DNA from: an uncultured Candidatus Saccharibacteria bacterium
Lineage (GTDB): Bacteria; Patescibacteriota; Saccharimonadia; Saccharimonadales; Saccharimonadaceae
NCBI GenBank assembly: GCA_947305705.1
Contig: CAMZEB010000001.1
Coordinates: forward strand, 1-64,000
Length of the DNA stretch: 64,000 nt
Direction: 5' to 3'
Shown: in pieces, positions 28,899 to 39,000 of the stretch
How the letters are laid out: each line of letters opens with the position of its first letter
Numbering within the stretch: the first letter of the stretch is position 1
Program-made: the position numbers and the translations under genes
Notes under the pieces: generated by a model
The model's database searches: none
Told to the model about the DNA's origin: nothing
The model's input: only the letters and a program-made list of their open reading frames with translations

Positions 28899-29171
28899 GG
28901 TTGGGCGCCTTTTTGCATTGTATTTGTCGTGTGGGAGGGCGTCTGACCTCCTTTTGAGAAGCTGTCGCGAGATATACCTTGATGGGTTGGTATATTACCC
29001 TCTTGCGGCAAGTTTGGGTCTTTGTTCTTAGAGATAAGTAGCCGCCTCCGATCTGGGCGTACGGCCCCCCTTTATTGCGATTCGCGCATTAAAAAGCTTA
29101 TCTCCGCGCCGCTAACGAACACCTAGCGGACAAAATTTACGAGCCCAGCACAAAAAGTGCTGGGCTTTTTC
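28899..29171 (+). ncRNA. structured ncRNA of unassigned family (6S-like not excluded)
   Basis: Bounded by the promoter and terminator 29142-29171; internal hairpins include UGUCGCGAG/CUUGCGGCA, AUAUACC/GGUAUAU and GAGAUAAG/CUUAUCUC. Confidence 0.65.
29142..29171 (+). terminator. rho-independent terminator
   Basis: AGCCCAGCAC AAAAA GTGCTGGGCT TTTT. Confidence 0.92.
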
Positions 29172-29180
29172 ATACATATA

Positions 29181-29426
29181 TGATATAATATGAGGAGTCG
29201 CCACTCTTCCCTTTGTGTTAAGGATAACAAATAAACTACAACAAGCAACAAAAGGCGACGCACTTTATCGTACCACGCGGAGTAGACCAGCTTTTGCCGA
29301 CCTATCTGAGACACCTACACATATAGACTATATTTTCCGGCCTACTCCGCCTTTGCTCCTTTCTTCCCGCTGCGCTACGCGCGACGGTTTACCATAAGCC
29401 CCTCAGCTATATCGAGGGGCTTTTCC
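29181..29426 (+). ncRNA. second structured RNA: sRNA or leader of the downstream ABC exporter
   Basis: Extended -10 TGATATAAT at 29181-29189; 9-bp stem GCGGAGTAG (29277-29285)/CTACTCCGC (29342-29350); 6-bp GTCGCC/GGCGAC; terminator 29396-29426. Confidence 0.55.
29396..29426 (+). terminator. rho-independent terminator/attenuator upstream of the ABC exporter
   Basis: AAGCCCCTC agctatatc GAGGGGCTTTT. Confidence 0.88.
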
Positions 29427-29512
29427 ATTTACAGCGACAAGTATTTTATGCTAAAGTATTATCGTATTGCGGGCTAATTTGTAGCCCGATTTAGTTTGAT
29501 AAAAAGGAAAAA

Positions 29513-31270
29513 ATGTTCAAAATATTAAAGAATTTACGCGGCAGAGATGTTGCTTTTTTGTTGTGCGGAATTCTGTTGGTCGTCGCGCAAATTGGACTTG
29601 AGCTAAAAATGCCCGATTATATGTCGACGATCACGAAGTTAGTGCAGACGCCAGGCAGTGATATGGGCGACATTATGAATAATGGCGGCTGGATGTTATT
29701 ATGCGCGCTTGGCAGTTTCGTAGCGACGGTTGGTGCTGGATTTTTCTTTGCGACCGTCAGCGCTAGACTCTCGATGAATACGCGCAAAAAGTTGTTTACG
29801 AAAATCGAGAATCTCGGAATGCACGAGATTAAGAAATTTTCTACTAGCAGTCTAATCACACGCTCAACAAACGACATTACGCAAGTGCAAATGTTTGTTG
29901 CGATGGGTGCGCAGATGCTTGTGCGAGCGCCATTGACAGCCGCTTGGGCTATCGCGAAAATATCAGGCAAGAGTTGGCAATGGAGCACGGCGACCGGCAT
30001 TGCAGTCGTATTCTTACTCGCCGTAATGATTACTATCATGTCGATTGTTGTGCCACGCTTCCGAATCGTACAGAGATTGACCGATCGCATTAATGGCGTA
30101 ACACGCGAAAACCTGACTGGCATCCGAGTCGTACGCGCTTTTAATGCGGAGAATTATCAGGAGAAAAAGTTCGACAAAACTAACCAAGAATTGACACGAA
30201 CGCAACTTTTCAACGAGCGTTTGTTGTCGTTTTTGTCGCCGACAATGTATTTCGTAATGAATGGTTTGACGGTTGTAATTTATACGATTGGTGCATACCT
30301 AATTACCGCAGCGGCGAGTGGCGATAAATTAACGATCTTTAGCGATATGGTCGTATTCTCTTCTTACGCGATGCACGTAATTATGAGTTTCTTGATGGTC
30401 GCGATTACATTGATGATTTTGCCGCGTGCGCAAGTCTCAGCAAACCGTATTAACGAGGTTTTGTCGACGGAAATTTCTATCAAGGATGGGACGTTTGACG
30501 ATAAAACCGCAGAGCGTGGATCGGTCGAATTCCGCAATGTTTCATTCAAATACCCAGACGCAGAAGATTATTTGTTGCGCGATGTTTCTTTCTCAGTTAA
30601 ACAAGGCGAGACGGTGGCCTTTATTGGCTCGACTGGTTCGGGTAAATCGACGTTGATTAATTTAGTTCCACGTTTTTACGACGCGACTGAAGGCGACGTT
30701 TTTGTCGATGGCGTAAATGTGCGCGATTACAAGCAAAGCGAACTTATGAATCGTATTGGCTACGTGCCGCAAAAAGCAATAATGTTCAATGGCACCGTTA
30801 CTAGCAACGTTGCATACGGTGACAACGGACGCGGCAAGAAAAGTGATGAGATTATCAAAAAGGCAGTCAGGGTCGCCCAGGCAAAAAATTTTGTAGAAAA
30901 AATGGATAAGCAATACGATGCACATATTGCTCAAGGCGGCACAAACGTATCGGGCGGGCAAAAGCAAAGGCTCGCAATCGCACGCGCAATTGCACGGGAA
31001 CCAGAAATTTATATTTTTGACGATAGTTTTTCGGCGCTCGATTATAAGACCGACGCGGCGCTTAGAAATGAGCTCAAAAAATACGCCAGCGATGCGACCA
31101 TTCTGATTGTCGCGCAGCGAATTGGCACGATTATGCACGCAGACAAAATCGTTGTTTTGGACGAAGGAAAATGCGTCGGCATTGGCACCCACAAAGAACT
31201 AATGAAGAATTGCGACGTTTATCGTCAGATTGCATTTTCACAGCTGACACAGGAGGAACTCGATGTTTAA
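29513..31270 (+). CDS. ABC exporter half-transporter (TMD-NBD), subunit 1
   Basis: Walker A GSTGSGKST; signature VSGGQKQR; Walker B IYIFDDSFSALD. Confidence 0.95.
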   Translation: MFKILKNLRGRDVAFLLCGILLVVAQIGLELKMPDYMSTITKLVQTPGSDMGDIMNNGGWMLLCALGSFVATVGAGFFFATVSARLSMNTRKKLFTKIENLGMHEIKKFSTSSLITRSTNDITQVQMFVAMGAQMLVRAPLTAAWAIAKISGKSWQWSTATGIAVVFLLAVMITIMSIVVPRFRIVQRLTDRINGVTRENLTGIRVVRAFNAENYQEKKFDKTNQELTRTQLFNERLLSFLSPTMYFVMNGLTVVIYTIGAYLITAAASGDKLTIFSDMVVFSSYAMHVIMSFLMVAITLMILPRAQVSANRINEVLSTEISIKDGTFDDKTAERGSVEFRNVSFKYPDAEDYLLRDVSFSVKQGETVAFIGSTGSGKSTLINLVPRFYDATEGDVFVDGVNVRDYKQSELMNRIGYVPQKAIMFNGTVTSNVAYGDNGRGKKSDEIIKKAVRVAQAKNFVEKMDKQYDAHIAQGGTNVSGGQKQRLAIARAIAREPEIYIFDDSFSALDYKTDAALRNELKKYASDATILIVAQRIGTIMHADKIVVLDEGKCVGIGTHKELMKNCDVYRQIAFSQLTQEELDV

Positions 31271-33059
31271 TGGCGGCGGCCGTCCTGGCGAAAAACAAGA
31301 TAAAAGTAAGAATTTCGGCGCGGCGATTCGACGATTATTTGTCGAGCTGAAGGGCGCAAAAATTCTCGCAATTATTGCGATTTTATGCGCAGCTGGCGGA
31401 TCAGTTTTGACAATAGTTGCGCCGGGCCAATTAGCGAATTTGGTTAATGAAATCAATAAAGGGCTAGCGCCTGGAGTCGAAATTAATTTCGACATCGTCT
31501 GGAGTATTATCGGGATTATCACGCTTCTATATGGATGTTCAGCACTGCTCGAATTAGCTGAAGGCCTGATTATGGCGCAAGTCTCGAATGGTTTTGCGCG
31601 TGATTTGCGTCGCCGCATTTCGAAAAAAATTAATCGTTTGCCACTAAAATATTTCGACCATAATCAGACTGGCGATATATTGTCGCGCGTAACAAACGAT
31701 GTCGATACGGTCGCACAAAGTCTTGATAATTCCCTCTCGACTTTGGTCAGCGAAGCGGCGTTAATGATCGGCGTCGTGATTATGATGTTTATCACAAACT
31801 GGACAATGGCATTAGTAGCAGTCGGCGCGAGTTTGATTGGCTTTGTTGGAATGGGCTTCGTTCTCGGCAAGTCGCAAAAATACTTCAATATGCGCCAAAA
31901 AGAACTCGGAAAGTTGAACGCGCATATAGAAGAAATCTATTCCGGCCTGAACGTCGTAAAGGCCTACAATGGCAAAGCCGAAAGCGACCGCAAATTCGAC
32001 ACGCTCAATAAACGCGTCTATATCGCGAACCAACGCAGTCAATTCTTGTCTGGAATTATGCACCCCGTAATGGCATTCGTTGGGAACTTTGGCTATGTTG
32101 CCGTTTGTGTAACGGGCGCAATGTTGACGATGAATAATGCAATTTCGTTTGGCATAATCGTCGCATTTATTAGCTATGTTCGTTTGTTTACTTCACCGCT
32201 TTCACGTATCGCACAGTCAATGTCGAGCTTGCAGTCAGCGGCGGCAGCGAGCGAGAGAGTTTTTGAGTTTATCGACGAAAAAGAATTGGCAGATCAGTCT
32301 AGTATAAAAACAAAAGTAGATAAGTCGGCAATCCGTGGAGATATTGAATTTGACCATGTAAAGTTTGGCTACGACGATAACAAAACAATTATCAAGGATT
32401 TTTCAGCAAAGGCGAAGGCAGGTCAAAAGATTGCGATTGTTGGCCCAACTGGCGCCGGGAAGACAACAATGGTGAACCTACTGATGAAATTCTACGACAT
32501 CAAGTCTGGCGATATTCGAATTGACGGGACTTCCATTAACGATATGACGCGCGAAGACGTACATTCGTTATTCACGATGGTACTCCAAGATACATGGATG
32601 TTTGCCGGAACAGTGCGCGACAATATCGTTTATAATCGTCACAATGTAAGCGACAAAGAAGTGATGAATATTTGCAAAACTGTCGGACTGGAGCATTTCA
32701 TTAAGACGCTGCCGAATGGTCTGTCGTCGGATATTTCCGAAAATGATTCAATTTCTGCTGGCCAAAAACAGCTTATTACAATCGCGCGCGGTATGGTCGA
32801 AGACGCACCATTCTTAATACTCGACGAGGCAACTTCAAACGTAGATACTCGCACGGAAGAACTTGTCCAAAAAGCGATGGATAAATTGATGGAAGGTCGC
32901 ACGTCGTTTATTATTGCGCACCGCCTTTCGACGATTAAAAATGCCGATTTGATTCTCGTGATGAATGAAGGAAATATCGTAGAGACCGGCAGCCATAATG
33001 AATTGATGAAGAAAAACGGCTTTTACGCTGAGCTCTACAATTCGCAATTCGCCTTATAA
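31263..33059 (+). CDS. ABC exporter half-transporter, subunit 2
   Basis: Walker A GPTGAGKTT; ISAGQKQL; FLILDEATSNVD; SD AGGAGGAA, overlaps the preceding gene. Confidence 0.95.
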   Translation: MFNGGGRPGEKQDKSKNFGAAIRRLFVELKGAKILAIIAILCAAGGSVLTIVAPGQLANLVNEINKGLAPGVEINFDIVWSIIGIITLLYGCSALLELAEGLIMAQVSNGFARDLRRRISKKINRLPLKYFDHNQTGDILSRVTNDVDTVAQSLDNSLSTLVSEAALMIGVVIMMFITNWTMALVAVGASLIGFVGMGFVLGKSQKYFNMRQKELGKLNAHIEEIYSGLNVVKAYNGKAESDRKFDTLNKRVYIANQRSQFLSGIMHPVMAFVGNFGYVAVCVTGAMLTMNNAISFGIIVAFISYVRLFTSPLSRIAQSMSSLQSAAAASERVFEFIDEKELADQSSIKTKVDKSAIRGDIEFDHVKFGYDDNKTIIKDFSAKAKAGQKIAIVGPTGAGKTTMVNLLMKFYDIKSGDIRIDGTSINDMTREDVHSLFTMVLQDTWMFAGTVRDNIVYNRHNVSDKEVMNICKTVGLEHFIKTLPNGLSSDISENDSISAGQKQLITIARGMVEDAPFLILDEATSNVDTRTEELVQKAMDKLMEGRTSFIIAHRLSTIKNADLILVMNEGNIVETGSHNELMKKNGFYAELYNSQFAL

Positions 33060-33143
33060 CTTGATTTTTTCTGCGTTTTGTGCTATAATTATAAGATATG
33101 GGTTTTGCTGGCCCATCAAAATAATGGTAAAGGAGGGCCCCCT

Positions 33144-33758
33144 ATGCCACTATACAGCAATGTAACCTTAAAACTGATGTGCACCCGAAACTACAACTCT
33201 GGTGTGATTGTCCGCACTACGCATCGAAATGAATTACATCTTGATGCCCCGTTGCCTGTGAGTAAAGGTATCGTCAGAAATATTGGCGCTATCAATATCA
33301 CAGCTAACACAATTCTCGATGACTATACAATTATGGACATCGAGTACAGCGGCAACACATTAACGGCACGGGAAAAGAGACGGAGAGGCTGCGACTATCA
33401 AGCCATGGACCTCATCCTCTACACCGTCTCACCTCGAGCAGATTTACACTCGCGCAATGACGCAGTGCTGGTTCGAAGGCAAGATGCAAAGAGAGTTGTT
33501 GTGATTTCTGGCGGCGGTTATACCAGAAAAAATCTGGAACGTTCTTATGACGACATAATCTTGAAGTCAAAGCACGGCTGTGGCACTAGTATTATCGCCA
33601 TTCAGCACAACCGCAACAAGAAAGAAATCGGAACCGGAGACTACATTTACATCGTTTCTCGAGCAGGAGTCAAGCAAGTCCATTTGGGCTATGACGACCC
33701 CACGCCCTTACTCGAGAATAACGTGTCTATGAAAGTCGAAGACTGGGTGTATGTCTAA
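33144..33758 (+). CDS. hypothetical protein
   Basis: SD AAAGGAGG before ATG at 33144 (tracked start 33078 lies at the -10 region, TGC-TATAAT); no recognised domain. Confidence 0.6.
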   Translation: MPLYSNVTLKLMCTRNYNSGVIVRTTHRNELHLDAPLPVSKGIVRNIGAINITANTILDDYTIMDIEYSGNTLTAREKRRRGCDYQAMDLILYTVSPRADLHSRNDAVLVRRQDAKRVVVISGGGYTRKNLERSYDDIILKSKHGCGTSIIAIQHNRNKKEIGTGDYIYIVSRAGVKQVHLGYDDPTPLLENNVSMKVEDWVYV

Positions 33759-33764
33759 GCACCA

Positions 33765-33792
33765 TCCCGCCAAGTAATTGGCGGGATTTTTC
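33765..33792 (+). terminator. rho-independent terminator
   Basis: ATCCCGCCAA gtaa TTGGCGGGATTTTT. Confidence 0.85.
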
Positions 33793-36700
33793 TATCGACG
33801 ACGGCGCGCGAGGTTGCCTTTAGCAACAAATATTACTACACACATTAATAAGGCAAACATTCCTAGGTAGCGTGCAATGTTTATGGCGAGCGTGATTGGC
33901 AAATCTGGTATTTGCGCATCCGTATATGGATCAATGTCAGTATCAGGCGTGCCGCGAGTATAGGCGTCAGTATAAACCACATTAATGAGTTTTACTCCTT
34001 CCGTAGCCTGGTCGCGGATAAATTGGAAGTTAATCTCACTAAAGTTCTCGTTGCTATAATCGAGCTCATTTAGCGGCACTGGCGTATCCCAAATTGTGCC
34101 AAATTCTGGGTCGGCCGCGATAGTTGGGAGCATCTTTTCAAAGTGCAGTTCCTTTTCGGAGCGTGAATAAACCGTGCCGTCAAATTCACCCCAAGTGTCT
34201 GATTCGAGAATAACACCATCGCGACGAAGCGCATAGACGGTGACATTTGTTTTATCGAAATCGTCTGGGTCTTCATAGATTTCTACAGTTGGATCATTCG
34301 AAGTAATATACAGAACTTCGTCGAGTGGATAGAAATTGCCTTCAAACGACGCACGGCTATCCGAAGCGGCGTATTTCTCCGCTGGAGAGGTTGAATAGGC
34401 ATAAATATCGGTTCCCTCCGGAATCGTTGGGCCGAATTCTGGTGTTTCATCATCATCGGCACCCATACCGCCAGTTGGCGCTACATAGCCAGGTAGGTTC
34501 TCATCAAGCACCGTAGTATTGCCCCAAATAAAGATTCGTTCAAGTTTATCATCGTTTGCGAATGCAGCGTTCCCCATGAGTGTCGTGCGATAGTCGATTG
34601 TTGCCTCGACGAGCTCAGCGTCATTTGCAAAGGTCGCCTCTGGTATAGTACCAGCGCTAAAGGAGTTCGGGACGTCAACGGAAACAAGTTTTGGCATCTC
34701 ACTAAATGCGTAGCCATCGGTGCCATTAAACTTTGCGGCCGTTAAATCTATATCACTCATTCCATCGCCAATAGTCGTAAAGGCGGTGTTCTTGAAGGCA
34801 TATGGGCCGACATAGACGTTCTCATTCTTGATGTCCGGCGAGAAGTTAATAATATGCAGTGCTTCGTCATTAAGGAAGGCTTCTCTATTAATAGCGCGTA
34901 GTGCGGAATCTTGGCCGAGGTCAACCTTCTGGAGGTTTTCGCAGCCTTCGAATGCGGCGCGAGTGATTTTTGGCAAGTTATTTATTACGACTTCATCCAT
35001 AGTCATATGCCAGAACTCTTGTTCGCCTTCACTATCGCCACGGTCTTGGTCGATGCCAGGAAGGACCGACGAATCGACGATGAGCTTATCAATATCGTTA
35101 GCCCAGAGGAGCTGGTGCGTCAACTGTCCACTAGCTGTCTGATTCGTTAGGTCCGGCTTAATAGTGACCGTGTCGTAATGTACATCCGCTCCGCCGGCAT
35201 TAAAGGCAGATTCACCAATGCTTGTTACTGAGGCCGGAATGGCCAGTTCGTCAGACATATCTGTGCCGTAAAATGCACCCTGACCGATAGTCTCAACGCT
35301 ATCTGGGAGCATATTCGTAATCTCACCTTCAGCCCACTGGAAAGCGTTACCATTGATAGTTTTTACGGTCGATGGGAGCGCGAACGGATTAGTGATTTCG
35401 GCATTTTCGAACGCACCTAGCGTGATAGTTTCTAGGCCACTTGGAAGTTTGAGTGTACCAATCTTCGTATCCTCAAAGGCGTACGGAACGGTAACAGTAT
35501 TTTTCCAGCCAGTTGCGCTAAGGTCGATTTCATCGAATTCGAGACCAGAGAAGAAACCAGTGCTAACCATATAGATATCGGTCGTAGCATTCTCGGTAAA
35601 AACAAGCTTACCAAAATGGTTGGCGGCAGCTTTTTGGCCATATACGATATTATTATTCGCATCGACACTGTTGCTCTCAAATGACTGACTAAAGAGGTTA
35701 TAGAAGGTGCTAACTGGTGAATACTCGGAATTACTAGAATTATTAGAGCGATACGCGGATCTTCTAGCGTTGCAGCTCATAGTGATGTAAGTTTGGAGGT
35801 TAGAGCCAGCAAAATCTACAACCGATTGTGGCCAGTCAAAGTTAGCGAAGCTTTCGACATAATTTGGCGGCAACGAGCCTAGGTCAAAGTCGATAGTAAT
35901 ATTACGCAAGGTCGAAATATTACCAAAGGCATTTGAACGAAGCATCTTGATAGTATTCGGGAGATAAACGTCACGGAGACGGGTTCCCATAAATGCATTA
36001 CGATAGACGTGCGCGAGGTTTGGCGAGTTGAGATCGGCAGTGAGATTGTAATCGCCATAGAAGGCATCATTGCCGACATAACCGAGAGATTCTGGCAGTT
36101 TTGTAATCTTTACCGTATCTTCCGGTCCAAATTCCAGTCCAAACCCAAAGTTATCATAAAATCCGCCGTAGTCGAAAGCTGCATCGCCTATAACTTGAAC
36201 TGTATCGGGTAGTATTAACTCATTTTTTATGAGCGCATCAGAGAATGAATCGCCAGGAATTACCTTTAGATTTTGCGGTAGCACTACTTCGTCGGCAGCT
36301 ATTCGCACAAACATACGTGGCGATAGATATTCCCATGCGGTATTGCCGATATCGATTTTGTCGGCACTAAGGTGGCCAAAGAGAGTATTATGGATACCCT
36401 CATTAATATTGCTCTCGACATAGACGCCACCAGGACAGCCAGGGCTACCTTCTTGATCAACATAGTAGCAGAGATTATAACCGCTCGGAAGTTGGCTAAC
36501 ATTCTTATCGGTAAAGGTAATCGTTCCAAATTGGAATGGCCATTCATCGCCATTCATCTTGCGCCTGTTAGTCCGAATGCCATACTCCTCCGTAATAGAC
36601 TCAGGTAACATAAAGCCGTGATCAGGTCCAAACTCAGTCGTGAGACGGAATTGCGCATCATACCACGCGCGACCAGAACGGTGCGGCTGTGCCCATGCGA

Positions 36701-38876
36701 CGTAAATATCGTCACTAAATACGTCAAAGTCGAAAGTAATATCATTTAGATAAAAACAGTAGGTGAAGGTCTTGATGCCCATATATTGAATCTTGTCGTG
36801 CAGATAAACATTCTTTGTCATAGTTCGCGCAAAGGCGAAGTCGCCGAGTGCGACGAGGTTCGGAAAATCCACGTCTTTGTCGTATAAGACGTTCTTGAAC
36901 GCACTGGCGCCGATGAATTCTATGTCTTGCGGAATAGTAAAATCTACATAGTTCGTATCGAATACGTTATCAAACGCATGATTGCCGATACCTTTAAGCG
37001 TGCTAGGCAAATGCAATTCATAATCAGAAGGAGTCGCCTTAAGGAATCTAGCGGTATCGCTACTATATAAATCATCCCAGTCAATAAATGCCGAGCTGCC
37101 AATATATTCAAAACCTTCGCCAATTGTGATTTTCTTTAAGTTATGTAATTGCGCAAAATAGATTGGCGCAATAATATTCTTCTTTGAGTCGACGTCTGCG
37201 TAATCATCCTCTAGCTTTGAAGGGACACCAAGTGACGGGAAATTATTCATTCCATAAGAAGAATATAATTGATACCTGCCATAGGCATCATATGGCGTAT
37301 TATTATCCCAGCCATAGTCATTGCCGGCAGCACTGCTCGAATTACAACTGTTCATGACCGAAGCTTCCCTGTTGCAGCCTGGCAGGTACTCCTGAGTCGT
37401 AGGATGATAATTATATTTGTATTGGTCATACAGAATGTGAGTCGCGCTAACATTCTCATTCTCTCCATATGGCGCAATAATAATAACTTCTTCGATAGAG
37501 TTGATAGGTTGGCTACTATAAATGCTCTGTTTAGAGTAGACATTATCGAGAACGACAAACAGTGGAAGGGTCGTGCCAGATGTGAGCGTATCGTAAGCGA
37601 CGGTGAGCTTCCTCATGCCGACGTTGTCTCTGAATAATTCTGCCTGGAGGTACTTGATAGATTTTGGCAGATATAGCTCTTCTATCTGATTGCCCTGAAA
37701 AGCTCTATATTCGATGCGCTCGACGCCATCAAGGTTAATGCTTGCCAGTTTGGCGCCAGCGAATGCGCGTGGTCCGATAGTTTTAATATTGGTTGCGGAG
37801 AAATTGAACGAAGTAAGACCAGTACCAGCGAAAGCATCGTTCGTAACTCTGGTGACATCATCTGCAAAAACTACTTCCGTGAGGTTTGCGCAGTCGCGGA
37901 ATATCCCCTCACCAATGTTGTTTGTCTGAATAATTGCTTTCGTAACATTCGAGCCCCTGAAGATATCGGTGCCAAGGAAGATATCGCCAGAAATCGTGAT
38001 CACTGTGTCGTGCAAAGTAGTTTCCGCAAACGCTTCCCAGCCAATGTAGTTGAAGTTCGCTACGTCAAAATTTGTGAGCTTTAGCTTGTAGCCCATAAAT
38101 GCACGGCCGAGGCTGGCATCGACTTTCGTGAGCGAATATGGATCAACAAAACATCTACCAGATTCATAAGCAGTAGAAGATGCAGTATTGATGTCTATAC
38201 AGCCAATTTTGCCTGGCGTTGGATTGACTGCTTCTATCTGAGCGTCAGTCATATACTCCCAGTTTGGAATGTCAAAATCTGTGACGGTATAATCGTTGCA
38301 CCACCGAAAATCTGTCCATTGGTCTTTCGGTGGATTACAGACGTTGGCTCGAATACGCTTGGTATGTCTCTCGCCAATGACCATGTTTGGGCCAAAAACG
38401 AGTTCAGTTTCTACTGCCGGATTAATAATCGGTTTGACGCCGAGAATCTGAATCTTTGAGGTATTTTGCATGTCGAGTTTCGTCGTTTCAACAGTAGCAA
38501 CGCGACGGGTGAGCGAAGGATAGTTAGTGTCTTGGGCGCTCGTATTTGCGCTCTTGAGATAGTAGGTGTTGAGGTTTGCATTACTGTTTGGCACTAAGTT
38601 AATTAGCTCCGATAGTGATGGGACAGTCACAGTACCGAGGCTTTCTGGTTTGTCGTAAAAATACAGAATCAGCTTTTGCGGTTCATCAGTATTGTCCGCA
38701 TCGTCGATTAATTCATATTCCCAGCGGATATTATTCGCATCTGTAATAACGCCGCTGCTAGTGCTTGCCGCAAAGGCCGAGTTATTGATAAATGATGAAA
38801 TAAAAATTGCCACCAAAAACGCGAAACAAACGCGTCTAGTAGCTGGTTGTTTAATAATATTTATTATATGCCCCAT
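33792..38876 (-). CDS. giant BspA-like leucine-rich-repeat surface protein with C-terminal TM and RRRR
   Basis: 1694 aa, repeated LPxTVxxIGxxAF units (e.g. LPDTVQVIGDAAF, IPASVTSIGESAFNAG); C-terminus INIARYLGMFALLMCVVIFVAKGNLARRRR. Confidence 0.88.
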   Translation of the reverse strand: MGHIINIIKQPATRRVCFAFLVAIFISSFINNSAFAASTSSGVITDANNIRWEYELIDDADNTDEPQKLILYFYDKPESLGTVTVPSLSELINLVPNSNANLNTYYLKSANTSAQDTNYPSLTRRVATVETTKLDMQNTSKIQILGVKPIINPAVETELVFGPNMVIGERHTKRIRANVCNPPKDQWTDFRWCNDYTVTDFDIPNWEYMTDAQIEAVNPTPGKIGCIDINTASSTAYESGRCFVDPYSLTKVDASLGRAFMGYKLKLTNFDVANFNYIGWEAFAETTLHDTVITISGDIFLGTDIFRGSNVTKAIIQTNNIGEGIFRDCANLTEVVFADDVTRVTNDAFAGTGLTSFNFSATNIKTIGPRAFAGAKLASINLDGVERIEYRAFQGNQIEELYLPKSIKYLQAELFRDNVGMRKLTVAYDTLTSGTTLPLFVVLDNVYSKQSIYSSQPINSIEEVIIIAPYGENENVSATHILYDQYKYNYHPTTQEYLPGCNREASVMNSCNSSSAAGNDYGWDNNTPYDAYGRYQLYSSYGMNNFPSLGVPSKLEDDYADVDSKKNIIAPIYFAQLHNLKKITIGEGFEYIGSSAFIDWDDLYSSDTARFLKATPSDYELHLPSTLKGIGNHAFDNVFDTNYVDFTIPQDIEFIGASAFKNVLYDKDVDFPNLVALGDFAFARTMTKNVYLHDKIQYMGIKTFTYCFYLNDITFDFDVFSDDIYVAWAQPHRSGRAWYDAQFRLTTEFGPDHGFMLPESITEEYGIRTNRRKMNGDEWPFQFGTITFTDKNVSQLPSGYNLCYYVDQEGSPGCPGGVYVESNINEGIHNTLFGHLSADKIDIGNTAWEYLSPRMFVRIAADEVVLPQNLKVIPGDSFSDALIKNELILPDTVQVIGDAAFDYGGFYDNFGFGLEFGPEDTVKITKLPESLGYVGNDAFYGDYNLTADLNSPNLAHVYRNAFMGTRLRDVYLPNTIKMLRSNAFGNISTLRNITIDFDLGSLPPNYVESFANFDWPQSVVDFAGSNLQTYITMSCNARRSAYRSNNSSNSEYSPVSTFYNLFSQSFESNSVDANNNIVYGQKAAANHFGKLVFTENATTDIYMVSTGFFSGLEFDEIDLSATGWKNTVTVPYAFEDTKIGTLKLPSGLETITLGAFENAEITNPFALPSTVKTINGNAFQWAEGEITNMLPDSVETIGQGAFYGTDMSDELAIPASVTSIGESAFNAGGADVHYDTVTIKPDLTNQTASGQLTHQLLWANDIDKLIVDSSVLPGIDQDRGDSEGEQEFWHMTMDEVVINNLPKITRAAFEGCENLQKVDLGQDSALRAINREAFLNDEALHIINFSPDIKNENVYVGPYAFKNTAFTTIGDGMSDIDLTAAKFNGTDGYAFSEMPKLVSVDVPNSFSAGTIPEATFANDAELVEATIDYRTTLMGNAAFANDDKLERIFIWGNTTVLDENLPGYVAPTGGMGADDDETPEFGPTIPEGTDIYAYSTSPAEKYAASDSRASFEGNFYPLDEVLYITSNDPTVEIYEDPDDFDKTNVTVYALRRDGVILESDTWGEFDGTVYSRSEKELHFEKMLPTIAADPEFGTIWDTPVPLNELDYSNENFSEINFQFIRDQATEGVKLINVVYTDAYTRGTPDTDIDPYTDAQIPDLPITLAINIARYLGMFALLMCVVIFVAKGNLARRRR

Positions 38877-39000
38877 TAAAAACTACTATCTTCGCAGTTT
38901 TTATTTTTATTTCACCTTCACACTTATGCTTATTATACCAATGAAAAAAATGACCGTCAAGCCTTCAAAAAGCATTCCGCTAGTGCTATAATTATTGAAG

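Noticed and set aside
28899-29171. Assignment of the ncRNA to RNase P, SRP or tmRNA
   Set aside because: I could not find the family hallmark sequences (GAGGAAAGUCC, GGAAGG-type SRP loop, tRNA-like GGGG/TTCGA ends); family left open.
29215-29397. 60-aa ORF as a real protein
   Set aside because: GTG start without SD, sits in a structured RNA region and shows no protein-like composition; kept only as a possible leader ORF in the attenuator finding.
34828-37929. Multiple ORFs antisense to the BspA-like gene and other large genes
   Set aside because: Shadow ORFs in high-density coding sequence, lacking SD or recognisable domains; the opposite strand has clear protein motifs.
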